A model generated the notes under the pieces. It saw only the letters and a program-made list of their open reading frames with translations, searched no databases and was not told the origin of the DNA. Position numbers and translations under genes: made by a program. Shown in pieces: positions 1 through 8,871 of a DNA stretch of 64,000 nucleotides. Source of the stretch: Parapedobacter lycopersici_A (lineage in GTDB: Bacteria > Bacteroidota > Bacteroidia > Sphingobacteriales > Sphingobacteriaceae). Numbering within the stretch: the first letter of the stretch is position 1; each line of letters starts with the position of its first letter. The stretch covers positions 29,124 through 93,123 of the forward strand of contig NZ_JBEBRB010000005.1 in the NCBI RefSeq assembly GCF_040395035.1. Direction: 5' to 3'.

Positions 1-602
1 TATTGCTTTTTCAGCCGTTTTTCCAGATAAAGCTGCACTTCATCGTTGATCATCGAGAAAGTTTTTGCCTCCTGTTCGGCCAGCCGGTCTGTAAACAATA
101 CGCCCAAAAGGTGGTCGGTTTCATGCTGAAAGATGACAGCTGTAAACCCCTCAACCAGCTCTTCCTGCCATTTACCGGACGGGGCCTGATAAGACAATCG
201 AATGGTATAATGCCGCAGGACATCACCCACGGTATCCGGTATGGATAAGCACCCTTCCTGCCCTTTGCGCAGCAGGTCAGACTGCCATGTAATAACAGGG
301 TTGAGGTAATATTCGAATGGTTCTCCCGGCTTATCAAAGCGCTGCACCCAGATCAGGTTCCGGTTAATGCCGACCTGCGGCGCAGCAATACCCACACCCG
401 GACGGGCCGGGTCAGTCACGGCAAGGTACATCCGCCGGGCCAGTAGTGGAAGCAGTTCCTCTCCCGGATCTATGGCGACGGAAGGCATACGGAGGATCTG
501 CCGTTCCGCGACAACAGTATCCTGGAGCACTCGCATGGCCTGTGCGGTATCTTCCGCCAAAATAAGCTGCCGTTCAGCGTCGGTCAATGGTGGGTTGATC
601 AT
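1..602 (-). CDS. def: Peptide deformylase (3' end at window edge)
   Basis: Removes the formyl group from the initiator methionine of new proteins; a cytoplasmic metal-dependent hydrolase. Translating the minus strand from the ATG at 602 gives 200 residues with all three family motifs: GVGIAAPQ (about 69-76), EGCLS (116-120, metal Cys118) and HETDH (160-164, metal His160/His164 with catalytic Glu161). The last two bases at the window edge begin a codon TA-, so the stop is probably the next codon and the gene is nearly complete. A GTG directly upstream of the ATG is an alternative start. Residues 1-60 form an extension of the kind seen in one Bacteroidota deformylase group. It follows the symporter gene by 29 bp and may be cotranscribed with it. 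Confidence 0.93.
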   Translation of the reverse strand, partial: MINPPLTDAERQLILAEDTAQAMRVLQDTVVAERQILRMPSVAIDPGEELLPLLARRMYLAVTDPARPGVGIAAPQVGINRNLIWVQRFDKPGEPFEYYLNPVITWQSDLLRKGQEGCLSIPDTVGDVLRHYTIRLSYQAPSGKWQEELVEGFTAVIFQHETDHLLGVLFTDRLAEQEAKTFSMINDEVQLYLEKRLKKQ

Positions 603-631
603 CACATCAAAATCAGTTGCCGCATCACAAA

Positions 632-2119
632 TTAAACCGCACCTGCCGGCTGCTCATACGGCTTACGGGAGGTTGCCCACAGCATGACCCAGGTAATTGC
701 TCCGTTGTAAATAATCAGTTCAAACCCCATAGCATAGGCCGTATACGGCGTCAAAACGTATACATTCAGCAGGTAACACAATGCTGGCGAAAGCAAACAG
801 ATGTAAGGGACGGCCCGGTCCGCAACCTGTCGCCGGGTAAGTAACCCAAAGGCAAACAAGCCCAACAGAGGGCCATAGGTATAGCTGGCTGCTGTGAAAA
901 TGGCATTCACCACCGATTCGTCGTTAATCAGCCGGAAAACCAGAATAACCAGTAACAAAAGGACGGAAAAAGCAAAGTGTACCCGGTTCCGGGCACGTAC
1001 GAGGGAGCGATCATTGGGGTTATCCTTTTTATTGAAATTCAGGAAGTCCACACAAAAGGATGTCGTGAGCGCTGTCAGCGCCGAGTCCGTTGTGGCAAAG
1101 GTTGCTGCGGTGAGGCCCATCATAAAAATAATGCCGGGTACAAGGGTGAGGTGCCGGAGCGCAACCTCCGGATAAAGGTAATCGGGGGTCCGCAGCCCGC
1201 TGATGTCAATGCCGGCCTGTGCAGCATAAATGTATAGCAGTGCACCTACGGCCAGGAAAAACAGGTTGATGACCACGAAGATACCGGTAAACGTAAGCAT
1301 GTTGGTCTGCGCTTCACCGATCGTCTTCATGCTCAGGTTTTTCTGCATCATATCCTGATCCAGGCCCGTCATGCCGATCGTGACAAATATACCACCCAGA
1401 AAATGTTTCCAGAAATACATGTTATTGCCAAGAGGGTCTTCCCAGAAAAATATCCTTGAATAACTGCTTTCCTTCACCGTTTCGATGGTTTGAAGAAGTC
1501 CCATACCCAGACTGTCGGCCATGAAATAAATGGACAGCACAACGGCCAGCACCAGAAAAAACGTCTGCATCATGTCGGTGATGATAATTGTTTTAAGTCC
1601 CCCTTTATTGGTGTAAAGCCAGATCAGTAACAGGCAGAGAATGATGGTAACGGCAAAAGGGATATTCCAGGCATCAAAAATAAACCGCTGCAAAATGATG
1701 GCAACCAGGTAAAGCCGGAATGCCGAACCTATCGTACGCGATATCAGGAAAATCATTGCACCGGTCTTATAGCTGCGATGCCCCAGCCGCTCTTCCAGGT
1801 AGGTATAAATTGAAGTGAGATTCATCCGGTAATACAGTGGCAGCAGCACAAAGGCAATAATGATAAACCCCACGGCATTTCCAAGGATGAACTGAAAGTA
1901 TCCAAAGTCCGTCTTCCCCACCGCGCCGGGAACGGAGATAAAAGTTACCCCCGAAAGTGCAGTACCAATCATGCCAAAGGCCACCATATACCATTTAGCG
2001 CTCCGGTTAGCTACAAAAAAGGACGCGTTGTCCGCTGATTTACGCGAAGTAAAATAGGCAACGCCCAGCAATAGGCTGAAGTATGCGATAAGGAACAGGA
2101 GAAGGATACCCGGTGTCAT
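632..2119 (-). CDS. Sodium:solute symporter (SSS family), candidate amino-sugar importer
   Basis: An inner-membrane secondary transporter of 495 residues with about 13 predicted hydrophobic helices. The segment AATFATTDSALTALTT near residue 345 is the SSS-type helix whose Ser/Thr residues bind sodium. The start lies only 5 bp from the murQ stop, so the two are very probably one transcript. By position the substrate is likely a cell-wall sugar such as N-acetylmuramic acid, its anhydro form or a small muropeptide. The fold does not reveal substrate, so family membership is sure and specificity is inference. Sugar, nucleoside or organic acid transport are alternatives, since the SSS family is broad. 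Confidence 0.9.
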   Translation of the reverse strand: MTPGILLLFLIAYFSLLLGVAYFTSRKSADNASFFVANRSAKWYMVAFGMIGTALSGVTFISVPGAVGKTDFGYFQFILGNAVGFIIIAFVLLPLYYRMNLTSIYTYLEERLGHRSYKTGAMIFLISRTIGSAFRLYLVAIILQRFIFDAWNIPFAVTIILCLLLIWLYTNKGGLKTIIITDMMQTFFLVLAVVLSIYFMADSLGMGLLQTIETVKESSYSRIFFWEDPLGNNMYFWKHFLGGIFVTIGMTGLDQDMMQKNLSMKTIGEAQTNMLTFTGIFVVINLFFLAVGALLYIYAAQAGIDISGLRTPDYLYPEVALRHLTLVPGIIFMMGLTAATFATTDSALTALTTSFCVDFLNFNKKDNPNDRSLVRARNRVHFAFSVLLLLVILVFRLINDESVVNAIFTAASYTYGPLLGLFAFGLLTRRQVADRAVPYICLLSPALCYLLNVYVLTPYTAYAMGFELIIYNGAITWVMLWATSRKPYEQPAGAV

Positions 2120-2124
2120 GTCGA

Positions 2125-2946
2125 CTAATCTATGTTAATGTTCTTAGTGTACTCATCAATGGCCTTCCGTACGCTGCCATGCCTCTCCAGCAGGTTCGAT
2201 GCCGTTACAGCGTCGAGCCCCAGTTCGTCCATCAAAATCCGCGTTCCGCGGCCAAACAGCTTATTGTTCGTCATCTGCATATCGACCATCTTATTCCCCT
2301 TCACACGCCCCAGTTGGATCATGACCGTCGTACTGATCATGTTAAGCGCAAGTTTCTGGGCTGTGCCGGCCTTCATCCGTGTAGAGCCGGTAACAAACTC
2401 CGGACCCACAATAATCTCAATCGGATACTGCGACACCGCGGCAATAGGGGTGTTTTCATTGCAGACAATGCAGCCGGTCTTCAGTCCGGCTTCGTTTGCC
2501 GCTTTCAGCCCCCCCAGCACATAAGGCGTACTTCCTGAGGCCGCAATGCCCAGCACCACGTCTTTCGCATTGATGTGATGTTCCTGGAGATCGCGCCAGG
2601 CCTGCCCCTCATCGTCCTCCGCAAATTCCACTGCCTTGCGGATGGCCATATCCTTTCCCGCGATAAGCCCGATAATCCAGTTGTCGGACACGCCAAAGGT
2701 GGGCGGACATTCCGATGCGTCCAGGATGCCCAGCCGGCCGCTTGTTCCCGCGCCGATGTAAAACAGCCTTCCGCCCGCCTTCATGGAGGACACCGTGACG
2801 CTGATCAGCTGTTCAATCTGCGGGATAGCCTTTTGCACGGCCAGCGCTACTGTCTGGTCTTCCCTATTAATGTTCGTTAATACTTCCCCAACGGACATCT
2901 TTTCCAGGTGTTGGTAATGCGAGTCTTGCTCTGTCGTTTTTGTCAT
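2125..2946 (-). CDS. murQ: N-acetylmuramic acid 6-phosphate etherase
   Basis: Cleaves the lactyl ether of MurNAc-6-phosphate to give GlcNAc-6-phosphate and D-lactate, the committed step that joins muramic acid salvage to the GlcNAc pathway. The 273-residue protein is a SIS-domain etherase. It has the phosphosugar loop GAGTSGRLG (65-73), the adjoining DASECPPTFG with the probable catalytic Glu79, and a conserved GPEFVTGSTRMKAGTAQK segment. It is somewhat shorter than the roughly 300-residue E. coli enzyme. Its product is the substrate of NagA, encoded 1.5 kb upstream, and its substrate can be made by AnmK, encoded at 22.9 kb. It lies between namZ (108 bp) and the symporter (5 bp). Confidence 0.95.
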   Translation of the reverse strand: MTKTTEQDSHYQHLEKMSVGEVLTNINREDQTVALAVQKAIPQIEQLISVTVSSMKAGGRLFYIGAGTSGRLGILDASECPPTFGVSDNWIIGLIAGKDMAIRKAVEFAEDDEGQAWRDLQEHHINAKDVVLGIAASGSTPYVLGGLKAANEAGLKTGCIVCNENTPIAAVSQYPIEIIVGPEFVTGSTRMKAGTAQKLALNMISTTVMIQLGRVKGNKMVDMQMTNNKLFGRGTRILMDELGLDAVTASNLLERHGSVRKAIDEYTKNINID

Positions 2947-3054
2947 CTGTCTTCGTATACTTAGCTGTTCTTTAATCCAGGATCCCGAAGCCTGGGCGTT
3001 ATACCACTCGTGACGGCCGGAAACCGCAGGGGGCAGTCAGTTTATATCGTAATG

Positions 3055-4272
3055 TTATTCAAAGTCCGGGTATAATAGGTATTTCTTGCGCATCTGCTTG
3101 TATGCCGTCAGATCGGCAGCCCAGCTCGCCCGGATGGCCTCCTCATCCAGTCCGGCAATAATCTGTTTCCGCAGTTCATCCGTTCCCGCCAGTTTGTCAA
3201 AGAATTCCGGACGTGAAAAAAACCGGTCTTTGAACGGGGATTTATTATAGAAGTCCAGCAGGTATTTTAGTGTGAAATGCTGTTCATCCGGATTTGATTG
3301 CCGCAGATCAAGGCCATAACAAAGGTTTCCTTGCTGCTCCACATGTTCGGCCATGCCCTCGCGCGTACCGGGCGTAAACGTAAAGCTGCCAAATACCGGG
3401 TCGGGATAGCCCACAACCTGAAACGGCCAATCCGTGCCACGGCCGACACTGAAGTCTGTGGCTTCAAACAAACATAACGACGTGTAAAGCCGCACCGATA
3501 CGTGATTGGGCAAGCTGGGCGATGGGATTATCGGCAGTGGATACGGCGTGCTGTGATCGTAATGCTGCACCGGAATCACCTCCAGATCGCACTTGACACC
3601 GCCATCAAGCCAACCTTCGCCATTGATCATCTGCGCCAGCTCACCTACGGTTAGCCCATGGATCATGGCGATTTTATGGTAGCTTACATTCGACTTAAAC
3701 CGGTCGTCTTTTCTTACCGGCCCATCTACCTGGTCGCCGTTCGGGTTCGGGCGGTCCAGTACAATCAGTTTTTTTCCCTGATTGGCACACAGTTGCATCA
3801 CCCGGTGCAACGACGCAATATACGTGTAAAACCGGGCGCCTACATCCTGCAAATCAAAAATCATTACATCCACGGAAGCCACAATGGAATCCGCCTTTTC
3901 ATTCTTTCCGTATAACGTATGGAGCGGGAGGCCCGTCCGTTTATCCACCTCATTGGAAACCTTTTCACCCCGCTCAATGTCGCCCCGGAACCCGTGTTCC
4001 GGTGCAAAAGCAAATTTCAGGTTTACGCCTTTTCCAAGTAGCACGTCCACCAAATGGCGATCGCCGACTACGGATGTCTGGTTGCCCATCATGCCCACCG
4101 TTTTACCTTCCAGCAGGGGCAGGTAACGATCAAATTGTTCGGCACCGGTCACGATCGCCGTCGATACGGTATCCCTGCGGCTGTCTGTATCGCTGTTCTT
4201 CGCGGTATTCGGACCACAGGCAAACAGGGTGACCAAAGTCAGGCCCACCAAGAATAAATTGCTGTTTTTCAT
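3055..4272 (-). CDS. namZ: Exo-beta-N-acetylmuramidase NamZ-like lipoprotein (DUF1343)
   Basis: A 405-residue DUF1343 protein. Members of this family (YbbC/NamZ) are exo-lytic muramidases that release MurNAc from the non-reducing end of peptidoglycan fragments. The N-terminus is a lipoprotein signal with a lipobox ending LFAC (Cys19), so it should be anchored in the envelope facing the periplasm or surface. Recognisable stretches are VGMMGNQTSV, FAPEHGFRGD, GLPLHTLYG, MIFDLQDVGARFYTYI and VLDRPNPN. It sits directly upstream of murQ, as expected for a MurNAc-releasing enzyme. The 227-bp gap upstream probably holds its own promoter. Family assignment is firm; enzymatic activity in this organism is inferred. 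Confidence 0.9.
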   Translation of the reverse strand: MKNSNLFLVGLTLVTLFACGPNTAKNSDTDSRRDTVSTAIVTGAEQFDRYLPLLEGKTVGMMGNQTSVVGDRHLVDVLLGKGVNLKFAFAPEHGFRGDIERGEKVSNEVDKRTGLPLHTLYGKNEKADSIVASVDVMIFDLQDVGARFYTYIASLHRVMQLCANQGKKLIVLDRPNPNGDQVDGPVRKDDRFKSNVSYHKIAMIHGLTVGELAQMINGEGWLDGGVKCDLEVIPVQHYDHSTPYPLPIIPSPSLPNHVSVRLYTSLCLFEATDFSVGRGTDWPFQVVGYPDPVFGSFTFTPGTREGMAEHVEQQGNLCYGLDLRQSNPDEQHFTLKYLLDFYNKSPFKDRFFSRPEFFDKLAGTDELRKQIIAGLDEEAIRASWAADLTAYKQMRKKYLLYPDFE

Positions 4273-4499
4273 ATCGGAATAATGTGTTTATCAATGGCAA
4301 TAACCTCGTATAGACCGGAAATGGTCGTGCACGAACTCCCGGGCTATCTTACAAGTATAGAAAACATTATCTGAAAATCTGCATGTTTTTGCGCGCTTTA
4401 TTAAAAAGCAAAACAAAACCGCTTTATCTTTCATTCAGCGTCAACGCCGTTTCCTGCGCCGGTCAGGTTGCCGGTATATGAAAACGCTCCGGCACAACG

Positions 4500-5612
4500 C
4501 TATCGCTGTGTCACGCCGTCCAGCAGCACCTGCTGTACCCGATACTCCCCGTCGAACAGTATAAGGTTGGCACGGGCGCCTGGGGCAATGCGGCCCAGGT
4601 GGTCCGCACCGATTAAGCGGGCGGGGTACAAAGAGGCCATGCGTAACGCTTCGTCAAGGGGAATCCCCACATGCCTTACACAATTGGCAACGGCATCCAT
4701 CAGACTGAGTGCCGATCCCGAGAGTGTCCCGTCGGGCAGCGTAAAGTGGTCGCCGTTCCGAACATGGGTATAGATGCCCGTTGCAGCTTCCGTAACTGCA
4801 TCTGTAATGAGAAACAGGCGTTCACCCATCAGCTTTTTGCTCAGCGAAACCGCTTTATAGTCAACATGTATTCCATCGGCGATAATGCTCGCGCATGCCC
4901 TTTCATGAAAAAAAGCCGCGCCGGGCAATCCAACTTCACGGTGGTGTAGCGGCGACATGGCATTGAAAAGGTGGGTTGCTGCTTTAATTCCCCGATCAAA
5001 TCCGGCCATGGCCTCCTGATACGTCGCATTGCTATGTCCGGCAGAAAGCAGCACATCATGCTGAAGGAGCACGTCCAGGCAGTCAGCATTGAATGTTTCC
5101 GGCGCAATGGTCATGATTTTAACCTGGCCCCCGGCACGTTCAAGCAGGTCCGAAAGCTCGGCCCTGTCGGGCTGCCGGATCAGTTCGGCGGGATGCGCCC
5201 CGCGTTTGACCGCGTTCAGGTATGGGCCTTCGAAATGCAGGCCCATAAAGGCCGGATGACTATACGCGTTCGCTGCCTCAATTGCCTGGTCAAATATCGC
5301 CGGGGTGTTAGTAGCAAGTGTCAACATAAAGCCGGTTGTCCCGGTCTGCACCAGCGCGGCAGCAATGTGCGCCAGCGACTCGGGGGTAGGGGCTTCGGAG
5401 AAAAGCCGGGTGCCCCCGCCATAAATCTGTAAATCAATTAATCCCGGAGCGATGTCCAGACCGCTGGCATCAATACGCTGTGCGGCTTCGGGCAGTGCCT
5501 GTTCGTCGATCAGGTCAACTACGGTATCTCCATGTATCAACAAGGCTTTGCCTTCCAGTACACCTTCCCCTGTGTAGATGCGGCCATTGGTAATTGCGGT
5601 ATAACTTTTCAT
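4500..5612 (-). CDS. nagA: N-acetylglucosamine-6-phosphate deacetylase
   Basis: Hydrolyses GlcNAc-6-phosphate to glucosamine-6-phosphate and acetate, so it takes the MurQ product into central metabolism or back into wall precursors. The 370-residue amidohydrolase has the metal Glu in LHFEGPYLN (Glu128), metal His in AGHSNA (His193) and THLFNAM (His214), the substrate His in DGIHV (His249) and the catalytic Asp in ITDAV (Asp271). The early LIDLQIYGGG lacks the usual HxH pair, as in the single-metal NagA group. No NagB gene is seen in the window. It is separated by 157 bp from the amidase gene and by 227 bp from namZ. Confidence 0.96.
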   Translation of the reverse strand: MKSYTAITNGRIYTGEGVLEGKALLIHGDTVVDLIDEQALPEAAQRIDASGLDIAPGLIDLQIYGGGTRLFSEAPTPESLAHIAAALVQTGTTGFMLTLATNTPAIFDQAIEAANAYSHPAFMGLHFEGPYLNAVKRGAHPAELIRQPDRAELSDLLERAGGQVKIMTIAPETFNADCLDVLLQHDVLLSAGHSNATYQEAMAGFDRGIKAATHLFNAMSPLHHREVGLPGAAFFHERACASIIADGIHVDYKAVSLSKKLMGERLFLITDAVTEAATGIYTHVRNGDHFTLPDGTLSGSALSLMDAVANCVRHVGIPLDEALRMASLYPARLIGADHLGRIAPGARANLILFDGEYRVQQVLLDGVTQR

Positions 5613-5626
5613 CGTATTAACTTCGG

Positions 5627-5640
5627 TCCGCAGGTGCGGA
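5627..5640. repeat. 14-bp palindrome in the nagA leader
   Basis: TCCGCAGGTGCGGA reads the same on both strands apart from the central GG. It lies about 15 bp upstream of the nagA start, downstream of a weak promoter match on the minus strand (TTG near 5675-5677, TATTTTG at 5650-5656, spacing 18). It could be an operator for a sugar-phosphate repressor. No regulator gene is visible nearby, so this is only a candidate. Confidence 0.25.
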
Positions 5641-5769
5641 TCAGTCCTGCAAAATAATGATTTGTCTCATTAAACAATGCTTTTTTATGCGAATATCCGG
5701 ACCTCAGTGTATTAAAACGGCAAGAACAGGCACTGGCCGGCCATCGGTTTCACACGGCGAAAACGGGTA

Positions 5770-6456
5770 TTATTGCGGTACACCCTGTAGATTCAGGTCC
5801 CGGATCCGGTGCCGCACTTTTCGCATAAATTTGTCGCCCGGATCCGACTTTTGAGTTAAATAATCGGGGTCGGTTTCTTTCCACAGCGGGTGGTCCCGGA
5901 ATCGTTGGTATTCGTGGTGCCCGATCACATACGCAATGGGGTATTTGGTTTTAAGGTACCGGATCAGGGCCTCATTGGCCTTCACCTGCGCCCGGGTAAG
6001 CGGCATATTGCTGCTTCCGATATTCTCCACACCAATGGCGCAATAATTCAGTCCGATCACGTGCCGTGCGAACGCGGTATCCGGGAGCAGCCGGAAGATC
6101 GTGCCGTCGCGGTCGACCACAAATTGGGAAGATACATTAAGCGCGCTTGCTCCAGAGATGGACGCCCGGGCTGTGGGCAGTGTTGAAGGGGCAAAAACAT
6201 CAAACGTCTTCTCGACGCTCGGGATTGCGGTCCAGTGCAGGACGATTACCCGGGGCTCGATGGACGGGGTTTCTTTTTCCATACCGTGACGCTCCTTCAG
6301 GTAAGCCAGCGACAGGGCTTGCCGCTCTGCATTGAAATCAAGCGGCTTTTCAAATATCCGGAAGGTAGACCGCGAACAGCCCGAAAGTAACGATACCATT
6401 AAAAGTAGAAAAAAAATGCCGGGGCCTGTTGCCAGCCGGTAGTTAAATATGTTCAT
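5770..6456 (-). CDS. N-acetylmuramoyl-L-alanine amidase, AmpD/AmiD type, lipoprotein
   Basis: Cuts the amide between muramic acid and L-alanine, freeing stem peptides from glycan. The 228-residue protein carries an Amidase_2 (AmpD-fold) domain. The first zinc ligand is His74 in VLHWTA, the central segment is NYCAIGVENIG, and the second ligand region is GHHEYQRFRDH with the Asp ligand in SDPG near the end. A lipobox LLSGC (Cys27) predicts an envelope lipoprotein, like E. coli AmiD rather than the cytoplasmic AmpD. It begins 6 bp after the upstream serine hydrolase gene, so the two are one operon. It would act on the same envelope fragments as NamZ. Confidence 0.93.
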   Translation of the reverse strand: MNIFNYRLATGPGIFFLLLMVSLLSGCSRSTFRIFEKPLDFNAERQALSLAYLKERHGMEKETPSIEPRVIVLHWTAIPSVEKTFDVFAPSTLPTARASISGASALNVSSQFVVDRDGTIFRLLPDTAFARHVIGLNYCAIGVENIGSSNMPLTRAQVKANEALIRYLKTKYPIAYVIGHHEYQRFRDHPLWKETDPDYLTQKSDPGDKFMRKVRHRIRDLNLQGVPQ

Positions 6457-6462
6457 TTGGTC

Positions 6463-8871
6463 TTAGTTATTGGATACATAATCGTAAAACAGTTTTGAAA
6501 CGGAAGCCAATACACCACGTGCTGTGGGTCCCTCCACATTACCCGACAGGAGCACCAGCACATAGCGGCGACCGTCCGGCAGGAAGACTATTCCCGAATC
6601 GTGGCAAATCCCGGAAATTGAACCCGTTTTGTTGGCCACTTTCACCCCGTCCGGCAGTTTGGCGGGGATCATGCCGCGGTAATGCTGGTCCATTAGGATA
6701 TCGATCATGGCCTCACTTGCGGGTGCGTTCACCAGGCTTCCCCTTGCCATCCGCTCAAAAATCAATAACAGATCATGGGCGGTTACCGTATTATTAAGTC
6801 CCTTTTTAAACGCCTTGTCGTCTTCCACCCCCCGCAGTACCTGGATGTCCTTCGCACCGATTGCCCGCATAGCCTGCATAACCCGTTTGGCACCAACCTG
6901 ATCGACAACGATGTTTGTGGCCAGGTTACTGCTTTCGGTAATCATCCGGTATAGCAGGTCTCCCCACGTCACCTTTTTACCTACCTGGCTATACAGCAGC
7001 TGTTCGCTGTCGTTTTCCGGGCGCAGCGAATAGGTGCTGTTATCCACAATGCTCTTAAACTGATTGTACACTACAACAGAATCAGTCAGCGCGAGTTTTC
7101 CCTGTGCCTGCTGACCAAAGGCCGCCGCCACAACAGCGGTTTTCATGGTACTGGCCGCGTGGAACCGTTCGTCGGACCGGTAGTCCATCCGTTCACCCGT
7201 CTGCAGGTCCAGAAAGGCATAAGCAAAACGACCACTGGGATATTTATCCAATACTTCCGATATCCGCCGGCGCAGATCAGCTGTATCGAGGATAGCTGAT
7301 TTGTCCGGCCTCAGCACCAGCTGTTCCAGTTCACTGTCCGAAGCGTCGGCCGGGACAAACCGTGCCTCCCGGATCGTTTTGTCCGGATTAAGGGCAAAGG
7401 AGAGGAAAGGTCCCTCGCCACCGCCCTTGTTGTCATATACCAACCGGAAGAGGTCGCCATGGAAATGCACCAGTTTACCGCTGAGTTCTGGAGACCGCGT
7501 AAATTGGACGTGCAGGTTGCTGTCTGTTTTCGCCTTTATGATGGCCCTGCCAATGAAGCCATCGCGGTATGCTCCGGTATAGGCAGCCAGTGGGAGCGTG
7601 CGCTTCCAGGCCGGGTCGGGGGTTGGCGTTTTTCGGGTGCGCGCAATCGAGTCCTGCCGTTCGATCGACCGGTCCAGTTCCTTTTTATATCCCGCTATCC
7701 AGTCGAACGGCGGGGCGTCGAGGTAATAATCCAGGATGTGGTTAATAATCGCCCAGTAAGCGCCGGAAGAAAGCTGGTTGGTCAACACCACCACGCCTAG
7801 GCGCTGTTCGGGCACCATGGCCAGCTGCGACACGAAGCCGGTAAGCAATCCGCCGTGGCCTACCACTTTGACGCCGCGGTAATCGTAGGTACGGAACCCG
7901 AGCGCGTAACCGTAAAAATTCTTCTGTGCCGGTTTCAGCCATTCCGGTTCACTGGAGATGGGCATCGGACGGACGATCTTCCAGAGTTGTTCCGTTGCTT
8001 CGGGCGCAAATAGCCGGCCATGTTCCGGTGTTCGCCCCGAATCCAAGTGCGTAATGAGCCAATTGGCCATATCGGCTGCAGAAGAGGCGATGCCCCCAAC
8101 GGGATTTCCAGGATCACCGATATTCCGGTCAAAAAACGAGTCAACCGGCCTCACCTTTCCCCCGCGGCGTGCGTGGGCATACGCCACATTCGACTGCTCC
8201 CGTAACGAGGAGAAACGGCTGATGCTATTGGGCATGCCCACCCGGTCGAAAATCCGACGGCTGACAAATGTTTCCCACGCCATGCCCGACACGGCTTCAA
8301 TCACCTCGCCGGCGGCGACATACAGGATGTTGTCGTAGGCATAGACCGACCGGAAGTCGTGCTCCAGCGGCACATCCTTCAGTTTGGTGAGCAGTTCCCT
8401 GCGGGTAAAAGTCGATGGCGGAAACAGCAAGAGGTCGTTTACATAAGCCGGCAATCCGCTATGGTGCACCAGAAGGTCGCGGATGGTCAGGTGCTGTGTC
8501 ACGTAATCATCCGAAAGCGCAAACCACGGCAGGTAGTCAATCACCCGATCTTCCCATTTCAGCTTTCCTGCTTCGACCAGCATGGCCAGCGCCGTTGCCG
8601 TGAATGCCTTACTGTTTGAAGCAATGCTGAACAGCGTATGCTCATCCACCGGTTCAGGGCTACCCAGGCGCCTCACGCCGTATCCCTTTGCCAGGACTAC
8701 CTGGCCATCCTTTACGATGCCCACGCCGACACCCGGAACGTCAAATGTGTCAAGTACACGGGCGATGTATGCATCGAGCCCCGGCGGCAACGCCTGCTGG
8801 GCATTGGCGCCGCTCCAGCCCAGGCTAGCCAGCAATAAAATGCCCAGACCGATTTTCTTGCTGATTATCAT
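6463..8871 (-). CDS. Secreted double serine hydrolase: class C-like plus class A-like beta-lactamase domains
   Basis: An 802-residue protein with a signal peptide (about 1-24) and two separate serine penicillin-recognising domains. The first, about 30-390, is class C/S12-like: SNSK with Ser85 and Lys88, YDN at 179-181, and HGG at 339-341. Residues about 415-520 resemble the DUF3471 spacer seen after many S12 domains. The second, about 525-802, is class A-like: STMK with Ser574 and Lys577, SSN at 647-649 in place of SDN, and KTG at 748-750. All catalytic positions look intact in both halves. The start overlaps the upstream S9 peptidase stop by 4 bp. Possible roles are D-amino-acid peptidase/esterase work on stem peptides or beta-lactam hydrolysis. 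The true substrate is unknown. Confidence 0.9.
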   Translation of the reverse strand: MIISKKIGLGILLLASLGWSGANAQQALPPGLDAYIARVLDTFDVPGVGVGIVKDGQVVLAKGYGVRRLGSPEPVDEHTLFSIASNSKAFTATALAMLVEAGKLKWEDRVIDYLPWFALSDDYVTQHLTIRDLLVHHSGLPAYVNDLLLFPPSTFTRRELLTKLKDVPLEHDFRSVYAYDNILYVAAGEVIEAVSGMAWETFVSRRIFDRVGMPNSISRFSSLREQSNVAYAHARRGGKVRPVDSFFDRNIGDPGNPVGGIASSAADMANWLITHLDSGRTPEHGRLFAPEATEQLWKIVRPMPISSEPEWLKPAQKNFYGYALGFRTYDYRGVKVVGHGGLLTGFVSQLAMVPEQRLGVVVLTNQLSSGAYWAIINHILDYYLDAPPFDWIAGYKKELDRSIERQDSIARTRKTPTPDPAWKRTLPLAAYTGAYRDGFIGRAIIKAKTDSNLHVQFTRSPELSGKLVHFHGDLFRLVYDNKGGGEGPFLSFALNPDKTIREARFVPADASDSELEQLVLRPDKSAILDTADLRRRISEVLDKYPSGRFAYAFLDLQTGERMDYRSDERFHAASTMKTAVVAAAFGQQAQGKLALTDSVVVYNQFKSIVDNSTYSLRPENDSEQLLYSQVGKKVTWGDLLYRMITESSNLATNIVVDQVGAKRVMQAMRAIGAKDIQVLRGVEDDKAFKKGLNNTVTAHDLLLIFERMARGSLVNAPASEAMIDILMDQHYRGMIPAKLPDGVKVANKTGSISGICHDSGIVFLPDGRRYVLVLLSGNVEGPTARGVLASVSKLFYDYVSNN

